From positions 1 through 36,242 of the forward strand of contig NZ_VBSN01000040.1 in the NCBI RefSeq assembly GCF_006149045.1: DNA of 36,242 nucleotides, read 5' to 3'. The position numbers and the translations under genes are program-made. Below, in pieces: positions 26,178 to 33,504 of the stretch; the stretch's first letter is position 1; every line of letters starts with the position of its first letter. The DNA is from Dyadobacter flavalbus (lineage in GTDB: Bacteria > Bacteroidota > Bacteroidia > Cytophagales > Spirosomataceae). Below the pieces are notes generated by a model. The model ran no database searches. It was not told where the DNA came from and worked only from the letters and a program-made list of their open reading frames with translations.

Positions 26178-26238
26178 CCAGGAGAAAAAACCTACGCAAA
26201 AGTCGTGACGGTTTTTCTCCCTTTCTTTAGTTTACCCC
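26178..26238 (-). repeat. Terminal repeat IR3 (outer right end)
   Basis: Inverted copy of IR1. The first 39 bp from 26238 inward are identical to IR1 and IR2, and similarity to IR1 goes on to base 61 (ending CTCCTGG) with a few substitutions. Confidence 0.9.
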
Positions 26239-26244
26239 AGAATA
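26239..26244 (+). repeat. Right target site duplication AGAATA
   Basis: Identical to 6374-6379 and directly adjacent to IR3. It marks the right end of the 19.9-kb insertion. Confidence 0.75.
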
Positions 26245-26842
26245 CGAAATTAATTACGCATTAACGATTACGCATTTACACAATTGTGCATTTGTATAAA
26301 TGTGTAAATGTGCTTATTTGTCTTAGTCAGCAGTTAAGCGAATTGAATGCTTCATAGTTCTAGCTGGGAGTATTCTGCTTATACACGAGCGTTGTCTCCT
26401 ACTCTATTTGATGCCAAGACTCAGTCATTAACTGGTGTATGCACATTTACGCTTATGTGTAAAAACTTATATGTGTTTTTACACATAAGTGTAAATGTGC
26501 ATATATGTATTTGCATATACAGTGCATCTGCTGCTTTAAGTATTTGTTTATACAATAGCCGCTGAATAGCCTGGCAAGTACTTGGCACTTTTACGATACT
26601 CAGGAATGCGTCGCGCTTAGTATCCGCACAAGATGACTCGATAACAGCCCATCGGAATGAAGCGATATCTAGTGGTAATGTTGGTAAGAATTCAGTTCTG
26701 AATAAAAAAATATGTTGTTCTAAATGTCTTATAATAAGCAATATACTAAAATGTGCATTTGTGCTTTTGTATTTTTATGCATTAGTGTAAATATGTATTT
26801 GCGTTAATGTGTATATTTAATGAAAACAAAGTAACTAGGCTA
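26245..26842. other. Repeat-rich region upstream of parA (possible partition site)
   Basis: No gene is supported here. The region holds many variants of GTGTAAATGTGC and its complement GCATTTACAC (for example 26271-26310, 26441-26502 and 26750-26818) in both orientations. They resemble the rep iterons but are arranged as inverted pairs. A centromere (parS-like) function for the ParA system or autoregulation of parA are the natural options. A quiet 150-bp stretch (26540-26700) separates the repeat clusters. Confidence 0.5.
26438..26503. repeat. 66-bp near-perfect palindrome
   Basis: Arms of 29 bp (26438-26466 and 26475-26503) with one mismatch enclose the 8-base loop TTATATGT. Each arm contains GCACATTTAC and TTATGTGTAAAAAC. 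Its length and position before parA make it a candidate partition or protein-binding site; as DNA it could extrude a cruciform. Confidence 0.85.
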
Positions 26843-27499
26843 ATGATCATTTCTATATCGACGTTAAAAGGTGGTGTTGGCAAGTCAACCATAACACAGA
26901 ATTTGGCAGTGTGCCTGGCAGAGTCAGGATATGATGTTTGTATTGTAGACGCTGATACGAACCAGAGCGCAATGCAATGGTGCGAGATACGCGAAAGGGA
27001 ACGCCTAGCAGATGACAGTATAGCAGAGATACCGGTGTTCGGTCAGACGGATGGAGCAGAGCTAATTAAGACTGTCAAGCAACTCAACGAGAAATTTAAT
27101 ATCATCTTAATTGACGGTACACCATCACTCGATAAGCTTACGAGCAAAATTATCCTTCTGGCAGATCTACTGATCATACCGATTGTACCGAGTGTCTTAG
27201 ATGTGTGGGCTTCTGTTAAATTTTTGGATCGCTATGAAGAATCGCAAGCGCAAAAGGGCAGAAAAATACCAGCATACTTGCTAGTCAATCAAAACCAAAA
27301 TACTAACCTGGCCAAGGAGGTAAAAGAGGCATTAGATTCGATTGAAATTCCCGTTCTAAAAAACTCCCTCAAAAATCGTACAGCATACCGTGAGGCAGTG
27401 GTGAAGGGTAGGGGAGTGTATGAATGGAAAGATGTTAAAGCTAAGGCTGAAATGGTTACACTTTCCAATGAGATAACTAAGATTTTAAAGAAACTTTAA
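26843..27499 (+). CDS. parA: ParA-family plasmid partition ATPase
   Basis: The start is placed at the ATG of MIISISTLKGGVGKSTITQN, because ParA proteins of this size begin just before the deviant Walker A; an ATG at 26807 would add 12 residues. KGGVGKST is at about 10-17, the A' motif VDADTNQSAMQW at about 43, and LIDGTPSLDK (Walker B) at about 90. The 218-residue length fits small type Ib ParA proteins without an N-terminal DNA-binding domain. It drives plasmid segregation together with the small protein encoded 11 bp downstream. The codon usage fits the AT-rich backbone. Confidence 0.93.
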   Translation: MIISISTLKGGVGKSTITQNLAVCLAESGYDVCIVDADTNQSAMQWCEIRERERLADDSIAEIPVFGQTDGAELIKTVKQLNEKFNIILIDGTPSLDKLTSKIILLADLLIIPIVPSVLDVWASVKFLDRYEESQAQKGRKIPAYLLVNQNQNTNLAKEVKEALDSIEIPVLKNSLKNRTAYREAVVKGRGVYEWKDVKAKAEMVTLSNEITKILKKL

Positions 27500-27510
27500 A
27501 TTAGAATATA

Positions 27511-27768
27511 ATGGCAAAAAATAAGCTAGGTATCTCTGACACTTTCAATTTGAGTCCGAAAGTCGCTGTGAAGAAATCGGAAATCGATATTGAGCGTACT
27601 GAAAAGGTCGTAAAGGAAATTCACTCATCAAAAAAGGAGATCAAGCGTGTCCCGCTAGAAATGGATATGGATTTATATACTCAAATGATGATTAAGCGAA
27701 TTGTTGGAAAACAAAAGGTTAAGGGTTATCTAATCGGACTAATCAAGAAAGATCTTGGAATAGAATAA
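27511..27768 (+). CDS. Small putative ParB-type partner of ParA
   Basis: This basic 85-residue protein starts 11 bp after parA. The second half (KRVPLEMDMDLYTQMMIKRI, then GYLIGLIKKDLGIE) resembles a ribbon-helix-helix fold with a beta strand followed by two helices, as in the centromere-binding partners of type Ib ParA systems. The N-terminal 45 residues are charged and probably flexible, the part that usually stimulates the ATPase. The identification is by position and predicted fold, not by a family signature I can name. Confidence 0.65.
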   Translation: MAKNKLGISDTFNLSPKVAVKKSEIDIERTEKVVKEIHSSKKEIKRVPLEMDMDLYTQMMIKRIVGKQKVKGYLIGLIKKDLGIE

Positions 27769-27772
27769 TTTA

Positions 27773-27804
27773 ATGCACAAATGTGCATTTACACATTTGT
27801 GCAT
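27773..27804. repeat. 13-bp inverted repeat between parB-like and rep genes
   Basis: ATGCACAAATGTG and its exact complement enclose CATTTA. It lies between convergent operons 5 bp after the parB-like stop and uses the same TGTGCATTTA core as the iterons. It could be a two-way transcription stop or an extra Rep or Par binding site; no long T-run follows. Confidence 0.6.
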
Positions 27805-27858
27805 GTTGTTTTCCAGCTCACGCTTTTAAATGATGTTTTGAAGACATTGATGGGATTG

Positions 27859-28863
27859 CTATCTTTTTTCAGGCAATGGGTTAAAAATTATGCTCGTTTG
27901 GCCGTAATCCGCGATTTTATTTTTCATAATGCCAATTACGTATGGTATTCCCATATTTTTGGCCTTGGCCTCATTTATAAAAAGGTTCAAATCACTGGCC
28001 AGGCGTTGTTCGCCAAAAAGTCTCTTGTATTCTTTAAACAACTCCAGGTTCTTTCCTTTCAGATTGATTCCCATTCTGCTACAATTGTTGACGAGATCTT
28101 TCTTGAAGTCCCAGTAAGGGCTGATTTTATTTCGCTGGACAGATAACTCGTGGGCGTTTTCTGTCTTGATGATGTTAAACCGAATCGATTCAACCGTTTT
28201 TCCCTTCTTTACCTCTTTATAGCTAAATCTTATATCGGTTAACTTGTTATCATTAAGCTGTTTCAAGGCGATCTCTAAAACACGAGCCTTGAAGTTTGCA
28301 TATAGAAGATGCTTGTCCAGGCAGTCAGTTAATCTTCTCAATTCCTGAACGGAAATAATCATGAAATCTCGATCTCGCCAGCTAGCGAGAACTTCGTATA
28401 ACTTGGTTGCATGAACACTTGTCAAACTATTCAAAACTCGGGCTTGAAAAATTGTATAGCCCTTGGTTAGGTCAAATAGTGTATTATAGAATACTTTATC
28501 GACGGATAGGGTAATTATTTCGGATTTGGCCGGAAGCTCCCCCCAGTTCAAGAAACCAGTGATCCGTGTCCCGTCTTTTTTTTCGATGTAAACAGCCTTC
28601 GACTTAAGGCCAACTAACGCATCACGAAGCTCTTTATATCGGTCATGCTTTACTATGTCGTTTGCACGGAACTTCATTATGATCGAATCAGCGTCTACGT
28701 TATCATTCCGATAACTGATCGCTTGGACCCGATAATTAGCCATTTCCCTAATTTCAGTGGACAAGTTATCTATGATTGCATTGACAATTCGTCGCTCATA
28801 AATATTTAACACACTCCTGGCATGTGTAATATCATTGGACTGGATAGTAATATGCTCACTCAT
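27859..28863 (-). CDS. Rep_3-family plasmid replication initiator
   Basis: The 334-residue protein has the two winged-helix layout of the Rep_3 (PF01051) initiators. Landmarks are SVLNIYERRIVNAIIDNL near the start, the VDKVFYNTLFDLTKGYTIFQ segment around 118-140, SLTSVHATKLYEVLASWRDR (recognition-helix area of the first domain) and ELRRLTDCLDKHLLYANFK with VLEIALKQLND in the second. It would bind the iterons upstream of its own gene (28876 onward), open the origin and recruit the host helicase. It is convergent with the parA operon. Start ATG at 28863 is followed by SEHITIQSND, a usual kind of beginning. Confidence 0.92.
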   Translation of the reverse strand: MSEHITIQSNDITHARSVLNIYERRIVNAIIDNLSTEIREMANYRVQAISYRNDNVDADSIIMKFRANDIVKHDRYKELRDALVGLKSKAVYIEKKDGTRITGFLNWGELPAKSEIITLSVDKVFYNTLFDLTKGYTIFQARVLNSLTSVHATKLYEVLASWRDRDFMIISVQELRRLTDCLDKHLLYANFKARVLEIALKQLNDNKLTDIRFSYKEVKKGKTVESIRFNIIKTENAHELSVQRNKISPYWDFKKDLVNNCSRMGINLKGKNLELFKEYKRLFGEQRLASDLNLFINEAKAKNMGIPYVIGIMKNKIADYGQTSIIFNPLPEKR

Positions 28864-29176
28864 AATAACTTATCTTGTGCATTAGTGTAATACTGAACGC
28901 AAAAAAGGCATGTTCCTACCCGTGCATTTGCGTAATATTCAAATATAGGGATAACTTTTGATTGTGTGCATTTATGTAATATGAAAAATGACTGATTTTT
29001 GATTGAATGTTTTCACTGGACTCTGTGCATTTATGTAATACAAGGAGCAAAATCGCTAACCAATTTGCAGATGACGTGTGCAATGGTGTAATACTTAAAG
29101 AGAAATATTGGATTCCGCAGGTTCCTGACCTGTGCATTTATGTAATTTTGTCTTCGCAGCGAGCTAGATCACTCGA

Positions 29177-29185
29177 TGTGGATAA
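29177..29185 (-). promoter_or_regulatory. Consensus DnaA box (TTATCCACA)
   Basis: The minus strand reads TTATCCACA, an exact match to the consensus DnaA box. It lies between the loosely spaced and the tightly spaced iteron groups, a common place for host initiator binding in iteron origins. Confidence 0.75.
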
Positions 29186-29300
29186 CTTTGGTACTTGTGC
29201 CTATATGTAATAGTGCCTGTGCCTTTATGCAATTACTCTTGTGCCTATATGTAATAGTTGCTTGTGCCTAAAGGTAATTTATCCTGTGCCTATATGTAAT

Positions 29301-29490
29301 GTGAATTCTTTGTATCTCACTCATATTCAATATACTACATGGTAGTACAATACAATACAATGTTTTATCAGACAAAATATTTATATCACTGTTTGTTTCT
29401 TCTACTACATCGTTAGTTTTTAAAATTTTTTAAAAACTCTGTTTTATTAAAGATTAAAATTGAAATCTGACAAATTTTAAAAAAGGAGAG
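29301..29490. other. AT-rich segment, probable origin unwinding region
   Basis: Directly after the tight iteron cluster the sequence is nearly all A/T, with the dyad TACTAC-ATG-GTAGTA (29333-29347), a near-palindrome AGTTTTTAAAA..TTTTAAAAACT (29415-29438) and A/T runs. It fits a strand-opening element. A short G-rich block (29485-29512) closes it before the last iteron. Confidence 0.6.
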
Positions 29491-29645
29491 GAGCCGGGGC
29501 GGCGGGCAGGTGCCTAAATGTAATATCTCAGCATATAATACTGATTTACAGTAACTTATGTCAAGTTTGTTGACTATTAGACGCACACGTTGGGCAGATC
29601 AATCATATTAGGGATGTTTAATATAACTTAACAACCTTTCTAAAT

Positions 29646-30659
29646 TTAATTCATGCTTGTGTTCGCCGCATAAAGATCGAGGACGACCTGTATGCTTTGT
29701 AGAGTTAATAAAAGCTGCGGCATATCAATCAAATGATTGATAGTCTGTGGTACGGCATTATCAACGATTGCAAGTGTTGATGTTTTTCCTAACCGATACT
29801 TTTTTGGCCTAACAATATCAAGCCCATACTCTAACCCAAGTAAACGTACCTCAGAGCAAACCTGGTTAAGAGTTTCGATTTTCAGGTCTAAACCGCTAAT
29901 CTTGATTGTGACGCGTATGTCGCTTTTAAGCCTGTTTTCAATTTGTATATATAGCTCGAAGCTTTCTGCTTTTACCCAGTGGTACCAGAAGCCGAGAAAG
30001 CCGCCTGTTGGGTTTGATACATATTTCCAGTCGGTCCATTCTGGGATAAGCTGTTGAAGCTCTACATAAAAGCCTTCTGCTGCGCTCATTTCATTGTTTA
30101 CGATATCAAAGCTTGCATAAGAGGTTGTCAGCTCTTCCAATGCGCTCAGATATGCACAGAAGTCATTGAAAATATTATTATTCACCTGGTGGCTATTCAA
30201 TATCTGGAGTACTGCCTTTCTGTCGATTACCGTGTAGCCATCTTGTTCCCGGATCAGGTTCAGTGTCGCCGTGCTCTCATTGCCGGTTTTCAGATAGACA
30301 AATCTTAGGATGTGAGGTTTGCCATTATAGCGTTCCAGTATAAATTCTTTATAGCGTGACAATTGGCCAGAATGTGCGCCGGTGTTAGTCTTGTCTTCTA
30401 TGCAAATGAAATACTCGTCATTCACTTCTGCCCACAGGTCAATGTTCTGCAATTGTCTGCCGGCATTGACATTTAAGACCTTATAGTCTCCGGATTGCCC
30501 AACCAGCAGCTTGACAAAGTCTTGTGCAGCACGATTTAGAGCGGGGTCAATAGCGCTGTGGGCTTGATCTGCCCACAGCAAGAGCCACACGAAGAAACTG
30601 TCCTGAGTCAGCTCTTTTGTGGCTAGGCGGAATATGTTCGGCGTTATTTTTTGTATCAT
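29646..30659 (-). CDS. PD-(D/E)XK nuclease superfamily protein (PDDEXK_4-like)
   Basis: The 337-residue protein begins with NIFRLATKELTQDSFFVWLLLWAD, the usual front of PF14281-type proteins. The nuclease core has D74 in LQNIDLWAEV and E88/K90 in FICIEDKTNTGAHSGQLSRY, giving D..ExK. A second half with FLGFWYHW and LYIQIENRLKSDIRV is also seen in that family, whose role is unknown; phage defence or DNA repair have been suggested by context in other genomes. The start overlaps the stop of a small upstream frame by one base (TAATG), so the two were translated together. It is intact. Confidence 0.83.
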   Translation of the reverse strand: MIQKITPNIFRLATKELTQDSFFVWLLLWADQAHSAIDPALNRAAQDFVKLLVGQSGDYKVLNVNAGRQLQNIDLWAEVNDEYFICIEDKTNTGAHSGQLSRYKEFILERYNGKPHILRFVYLKTGNESTATLNLIREQDGYTVIDRKAVLQILNSHQVNNNIFNDFCAYLSALEELTTSYASFDIVNNEMSAAEGFYVELQQLIPEWTDWKYVSNPTGGFLGFWYHWVKAESFELYIQIENRLKSDIRVTIKISGLDLKIETLNQVCSEVRLLGLEYGLDIVRPKKYRLGKTSTLAIVDNAVPQTINHLIDMPQLLLTLQSIQVVLDLYAANTSMN

Positions 30660-30848
30660 TAGAGAAACGACTCAAACCATTCTTCTATGTCGAATGTGGG
30701 AACCCTAAATATAAGTTCAGGATTGTTAGTTTGGATAAATAACTGATCTTTAAAGTTGCCATTCCCGAAAAATAAAAATCATTCCTTTTTTGGGTGGCGC
30801 AAAGCGGACCGGAGTAATAGAAATTTCTTCTAGCAACATATAGATCAT
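30659..30848 (-). pseudogene. Small gene upstream of the nuclease, frameshifted
   Basis: From an ATG at 30848 one frame reads MIYMLLEEISITPVRFAPP and KKGMIFIF, then meets a stop. A second frame picks up FGNGNFKDQLFIQT, FRVPTFDIEEWFESFL and ends in a TAA that shares its last A with the nuclease ATG. Removing one T in the run near 30765-30780 joins both parts into a smooth protein of about 62 residues. This could be a decayed gene, the tail of a larger one cut by the IS3 insertion 4 bp upstream, or a sequencing slip in the T-run. I do not recognise the family. Confidence 0.55.
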
Positions 30849-30909
30849 GTAAGCTTCCCCAAAAATAGAGTGGTGATGAATTAGACAAATTTTCTAATTT
30901 TAATCTGCT

Positions 30910-31176
30910 ATGAAGGGAAAAACATTCACAGAAACTCAGATCGTCAAAATCCTCAAAGATTTGGATTCTGGCAAGCAGGCAAATGACGTTGCTCGGGAAA
31001 ATGGTATCTCCAAAGCCACATTATACAATTGGCGCAAGAGGTACAGCGGTATGGGTGCTTCGGAACTTTCCGAATTGAAAGCACTCAAGGAGGAGAACCG
31101 TCGTCTGAAGCACATGTATGCGGAATTGGCTCTGGATCACAGGCTGGCAAAAGAGATTATCGAAAAAAAGCTTTAA
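30910..31176 (+). CDS. IS3-family transposase OrfA
   Basis: The 88-residue helix-turn-helix protein contains FTETQIVKILKDLDSGKQAN, ISKATLYNWRKRYSGM, and a leucine-zipper-like LSELKALKEENRRLKHMYAE segment that continues into OrfB. It gives terminal repeat binding. The end of the frame has an A7G run (31163-31170), the usual slippery site for a -1 shift making the OrfAB transposase. Confidence 0.95.
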   Translation: MKGKTFTETQIVKILKDLDSGKQANDVARENGISKATLYNWRKRYSGMGASELSELKALKEENRRLKHMYAELALDHRLAKEIIEKKL

Positions 31177-32039
31177 AGCCTGCTCAGAAGCGGCTAATTG
31201 TTTCCGACATTTCTCAGGAAACTGAATTTAGCATTGAGCGGGCGTGCAGAGTTTTACAGTTAAGTACGGGTGTCTTTTATTACAAAACTGTCAAGAACGA
31301 CCTGCCTGTTGTAGACGTGCTTAATGAGCTGGCAGAAGAACATCCCACCAGAGGTTTCGATTGGTATTATGGCAATTTGCGGAACAGAGGCTTGCCTTGG
31401 AATCGCAAACGAGTGCTTCGAATCTATCGAAGTATGGATCTCAAATTAAGGCGTAAGCGAAAAAGGCGTATTCTAAAACGACCAAAGCAGCCCTTAATCG
31501 AAGCTCAAACGTTGAATGAAACCTGGAGCATGGATTTTGTGAGCGATGCGCTTAGCTCTGGCAGACGCGTGCGAACGTTAATAGTCATGGATGACGCTAG
31601 TAGAGAAGCACTTGCAGCGCATGCGGACTACTCCCTTTGTGCCGGTAAAGTCATACAAGTCTTGCAGCAGTTAGAGTTGGAGCGAGGGCTACCACTATCA
31701 ATAAGAACTGATAATGGCCCGGAGTTCATCAGCAAGAAACTGGCCAAATGGTGCGAAGAAAAGCAGATCGAGCGAAAATTTATTCAGCCAGGAAAGCCGA
31801 TGCAGAATGGCTACAACGAAAGACTGAACAGAACTTATCGGGAAGACGTCCTGGATGCATACTTTTTTGACTCTCTGGAACAGCTACGCATTTTATCGGA
31901 CAAATGGCTTGACAACTACAACAGCAAGCACCCACACAGGTCAATGAAGGGACTAACGCCAAATCAGAAGCACATACTATTGAAAGAAAATGCCACGAAA
32001 AAAGAAGAATTAACTGTTAAAATCAACAACCAAGTCTAA
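31164..32039 (+). CDS. IS3-family transposase OrfB (made by -1 frameshift)
   Basis: The frame is -1 relative to OrfA and open well before the slip site, so no separate start is needed. It has the integrase core: ETWSMDFVSDAL (first Asp), IRTDNGPEF (second Asp) and GYNERLNRTYREDVL (Glu), then WLDNYNSKHPHRSMKGLTP at the end. These are the IS3/retroviral-integrase landmarks. It appears complete and probably active. The assigned start is the slip site rather than an initiation codon. Confidence 0.93.
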   Translation, partial: KKALKPAQKRLIVSDISQETEFSIERACRVLQLSTGVFYYKTVKNDLPVVDVLNELAEEHPTRGFDWYYGNLRNRGLPWNRKRVLRIYRSMDLKLRRKRKRRILKRPKQPLIEAQTLNETWSMDFVSDALSSGRRVRTLIVMDDASREALAAHADYSLCAGKVIQVLQQLELERGLPLSIRTDNGPEFISKKLAKWCEEKQIERKFIQPGKPMQNGYNERLNRTYREDVLDAYFFDSLEQLRILSDKWLDNYNSKHPHRSMKGLTPNQKHILLKENATKKEELTVKINNQV

Positions 32040-32244
32040 CTCGCCGCCCCTCTAAAAATGGGAAGCGTACAATCACGATCTGACTATCTTGTGAAAAGCC
32101 TGAAAGGTCTTTTTTGATAGTTGATGCGCCAGTTGATATCTCGTTACCAATTTCTCGAATGAGCTGGTGGCACTTTTCGTTCGCTGCCAAGATGGCTGCT
32201 AATCTTTCGGAAGAAAGCGTGTTAGTTTTTTTTGACTTAGTCAT
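32023..32244 (-). CDS. Hypothetical protein cut by the IS3 insertion
   Basis: From the ATG at 32244 about 59 native codons (MTKSKKTNTLSSERLAAIL.., HQLIREIGNEISTGASTI, DSQIVIVRF) run to the IS end near 32066; the remaining codons (LEGRRVRLGC) are translated IS sequence. The basic start and helical middle are all that can be described. It may be the front of the same gene whose tail lies at 30659-30848, but the joined reading is not obvious. It lies 35 bp beyond the end of the membrane protein gene of the mobilization cluster and has the same orientation. Confidence 0.5.
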   Translation of the reverse strand: MTKSKKTNTLSSERLAAILAANEKCHQLIREIGNEISTGASTIKKDLSGFSQDSQIVIVRFPFLEGRRVRLGC

Positions 32245-32279
32245 TAGATCTTACTGTATAGGAGCTGATTCCGAGCAGG

Positions 32280-32762
32280 TTATTCTTCTCTGTTGAGAAG
32301 CCTTACGCCTTTTTTGTCCGGCGTCACTTCATAATTTTCCTTCGGAATAAAGTATTCCCCATTGTGGTCACGAACGAACTGTCGTGTGATGAAATTCCAG
32401 CGCTTTTCTGCTAGCTCGATCTTCTCCTGATCAGTGATTGCGCCTTTAAGAATGAATGCAGCCACGCAGCAAAAAATGAAAGCAGAAAAGACCAGGCTAA
32501 CAGCTACGATATTCTGGCCGATGCCGGTGGAGAGGTTACCCCACCAGACCGTCCATGCAGATGCATTATGGCCGTAATGGTTGTTATAGACGACCGGCTT
32601 GATACTGTCATTGACTTTGGCAGCAGCCTGGTCGATCTTGTTGACAGACTGCTCGACGGCCAGCATCAACGGAACGAGCTCGGGCTCAATCTGGGATTCA
32701 GAGAGATTGAAGCGGAGTGCCAGCCGGTGACGCTCCTGGATTAACTTTGAACGGTCTTCCAT
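32280..32762 (-). CDS. Single-pass membrane protein of the mobilization cluster
   Basis: The 160-residue protein has a helical N-terminal region (ERHRLALRFNLSESQIEPEL, then AVEQSVNKIDQAAAKV), a Trp/Gly segment, one clear membrane helix (NIVAVSLVFSAFIFCCVAAF, about residues 88-107) and a charged tail of about 50 residues. It shares one base with the stop of the ParA-like gene, so both are translated together. Similar arrangements of ATPase plus membrane protein appear in Bacteroidota mobilizable plasmids; the role could be anchoring the ATPase or relaxosome to the membrane. No named family is recognised. Confidence 0.75.
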   Translation of the reverse strand: MEDRSKLIQERHRLALRFNLSESQIEPELVPLMLAVEQSVNKIDQAAAKVNDSIKPVVYNNHYGHNASAWTVWWGNLSTGIGQNIVAVSLVFSAFIFCCVAAFILKGAITDQEKIELAEKRWNFITRQFVRDHNGEYFIPKENYEVTPDKKGVRLLNREE

Positions 32763-33469
32763 CAGCTGATAATTTCGTGGATTTCCTGTTGTTTCTTACG
32801 GTACATGATCTTGGACATTAGCCCCAGGCTGGCAGGATCAGGCTGGGGCTGCGAGATCAAATCAATGATATCTTTTACCGCCCCCCCGGACCCCAGGTCA
32901 CCAAACTGTTTCAGCTCGATGCCCAGTTCTTTCAATTTCTCCACTGCTTTTTCAGCTGTTTCTACCCCACCAAAGGTGCCCATATTGACCAGCATCGTAA
33001 GCGGGAAATGACCGGCAAGCGCTGTCATCAATGCATTGTAATAGTTGACACAGGATGCCAGGGCATCACGGCCTGCTACTACAACAAATACGCGAAGTGT
33101 AATCCCGAGTGCAGCGAGTTCTTGCTGCAAGATGTCCGCTGGCACGTCATGCTGTAAAAGGTGTAGAAACTCTGCCGATTCGGGCGCACCAAAATCGACA
33201 TAATACTTCTCGGATTTGCCGCCAGCAAGACCTTCAAAAAGCTCGACGATCTTTTCGCGTTCCAACTTCTTGTACTCGTTGAGTATTTTAAAACTCCGGA
33301 CACGCTGATCACCTACGACGGCCCCCAGACGGGCAACCGAGGTCTGGGTAGACTCGTCCAGGTCAATAAAATTTGTCTTTTCTTCTTTCTGGTTTTGTGC
33401 GACAAACCAGATGAACAGGGATTTTCCGACCCCTCCCTTTGATTGTAATACCAGATTAACCTGCTTCAT
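32762..33469 (-). CDS. ParA/MinD-like ATPase of the mobilization cluster
   Basis: The 235 residues start with MKQVNLVLQSKGGVGKSLFI, a deviant Walker A. The A' region FIDLDESTQTSVARLG and a degenerate Walker B (KYYVDFGAPESAEFL) follow, with a long helical C-terminus. It differs strongly from the partition ParA at 26843 (Asp-Leu-Asp-Glu instead of Asp-Ala-Asp). It is closer to the MobD- or TraL-like ATPases found with relaxase genes, so a role in transfer is more likely than in segregation. It is divergent from mobC and the relaxase and lies upstream of the membrane protein. Confidence 0.82.
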   Translation of the reverse strand: MKQVNLVLQSKGGVGKSLFIWFVAQNQKEEKTNFIDLDESTQTSVARLGAVVGDQRVRSFKILNEYKKLEREKIVELFEGLAGGKSEKYYVDFGAPESAEFLHLLQHDVPADILQQELAALGITLRVFVVVAGRDALASCVNYYNALMTALAGHFPLTMLVNMGTFGGVETAEKAVEKLKELGIELKQFGDLGSGGAVKDIIDLISQPQPDPASLGLMSKIMYRKKQQEIHEIIS

Positions 33470-33504
33470 GCTTATCGTTGATAGTTATTGATAAAATACA
33501 ATTA

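Larger units (their letters stand above)
6380..26238. mobile_element. 19.9-kb Tn3-family transposon carrying copper and arsenic resistance
   Basis: The block is bounded by inverted copies of the same terminal repeat (6380 inward, 26238 inward) and by the direct repeat AGAATA on both outer sides. It contains its own tnpA, tnpR and a third internal terminal repeat at 15410 in the same orientation as the left end. The matching outer duplication shows that the complete 19.9 kb inserted here in one event. The inner repeat lacks a matching flank (CAAATT instead of AGAATA). The cargo is a copper module on the left and an arsenic operon on the right. The plasmid sequence rejoins as ..gactaAGAATACGAAATT.. 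if the block and one duplication are removed. Confidence 0.88.
15410..26238. mobile_element. Inner Tn3-family unit (tnpA-tnpR-ars)
   Basis: IR2 and IR3 face each other across 10.8 kb that holds tnpA, tnpR and the complete arsenic operon, a normal Tn3 layout. This is probably the original transposon; the copper segment and IR1 were added on the left later. No direct repeat flanks this inner pair, so it did not insert here on its own. Confidence 0.75.
28876..29524 (+). repeat. Iteron origin: twelve 16-bp direct repeats in two subfamilies
   Basis: All copies read in one direction. Starts are 28876, 28921, 28965, 29024, 29077, 29131 (core TGTGCATTTATGTAAT), then 29196, 29218, 29240, 29263, 29285 (core TGTGCCTATATGTAAT), and a distant copy at 29509 (GGTGCCTAAATGTAAT). 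The first six are 44-65 bp apart; the next five are spaced 22-23 bp, two helical turns, so Rep would align on one face. They precede the rep gene, the standard position of an iteron oriV, and the proximal ones may also repress rep. The A-to-C change after TGTGC divides the subfamilies cleanly. Confidence 0.92.
30853..32066 (+). mobile_element. IS3-family insertion sequence
   Basis: Imperfect inverted ends are seen at 30853-30886 (GCTTCCCC..TAGAGTGGTGATGAATTAGAC in parts) and 32034-32066 (complement GCTTCCC..TAGAGGGGCGGCGAGTTAGAC in parts). Between them are orfA and orfB in IS3 arrangement. The size of 1.2 kb is normal. Flanks GTAA and GTAC match in three of four bases, so no exact target duplication can be claimed, and the outermost few bases of the ends are uncertain. 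Confidence 0.8.

Noticed and set aside
26347..26741. Two overlapping open frames upstream of parA
   Set aside because: They run through the palindromic repeats, translate to low-complexity sequence and lack starts with leader signals.
28876..29524. Regular short repeats could suggest a CRISPR array
   Set aside because: Units are 16 bp, spacers are as short as 6 bp and vary, and no cas genes are near. The rep gene and DnaA box identify an iteron origin.
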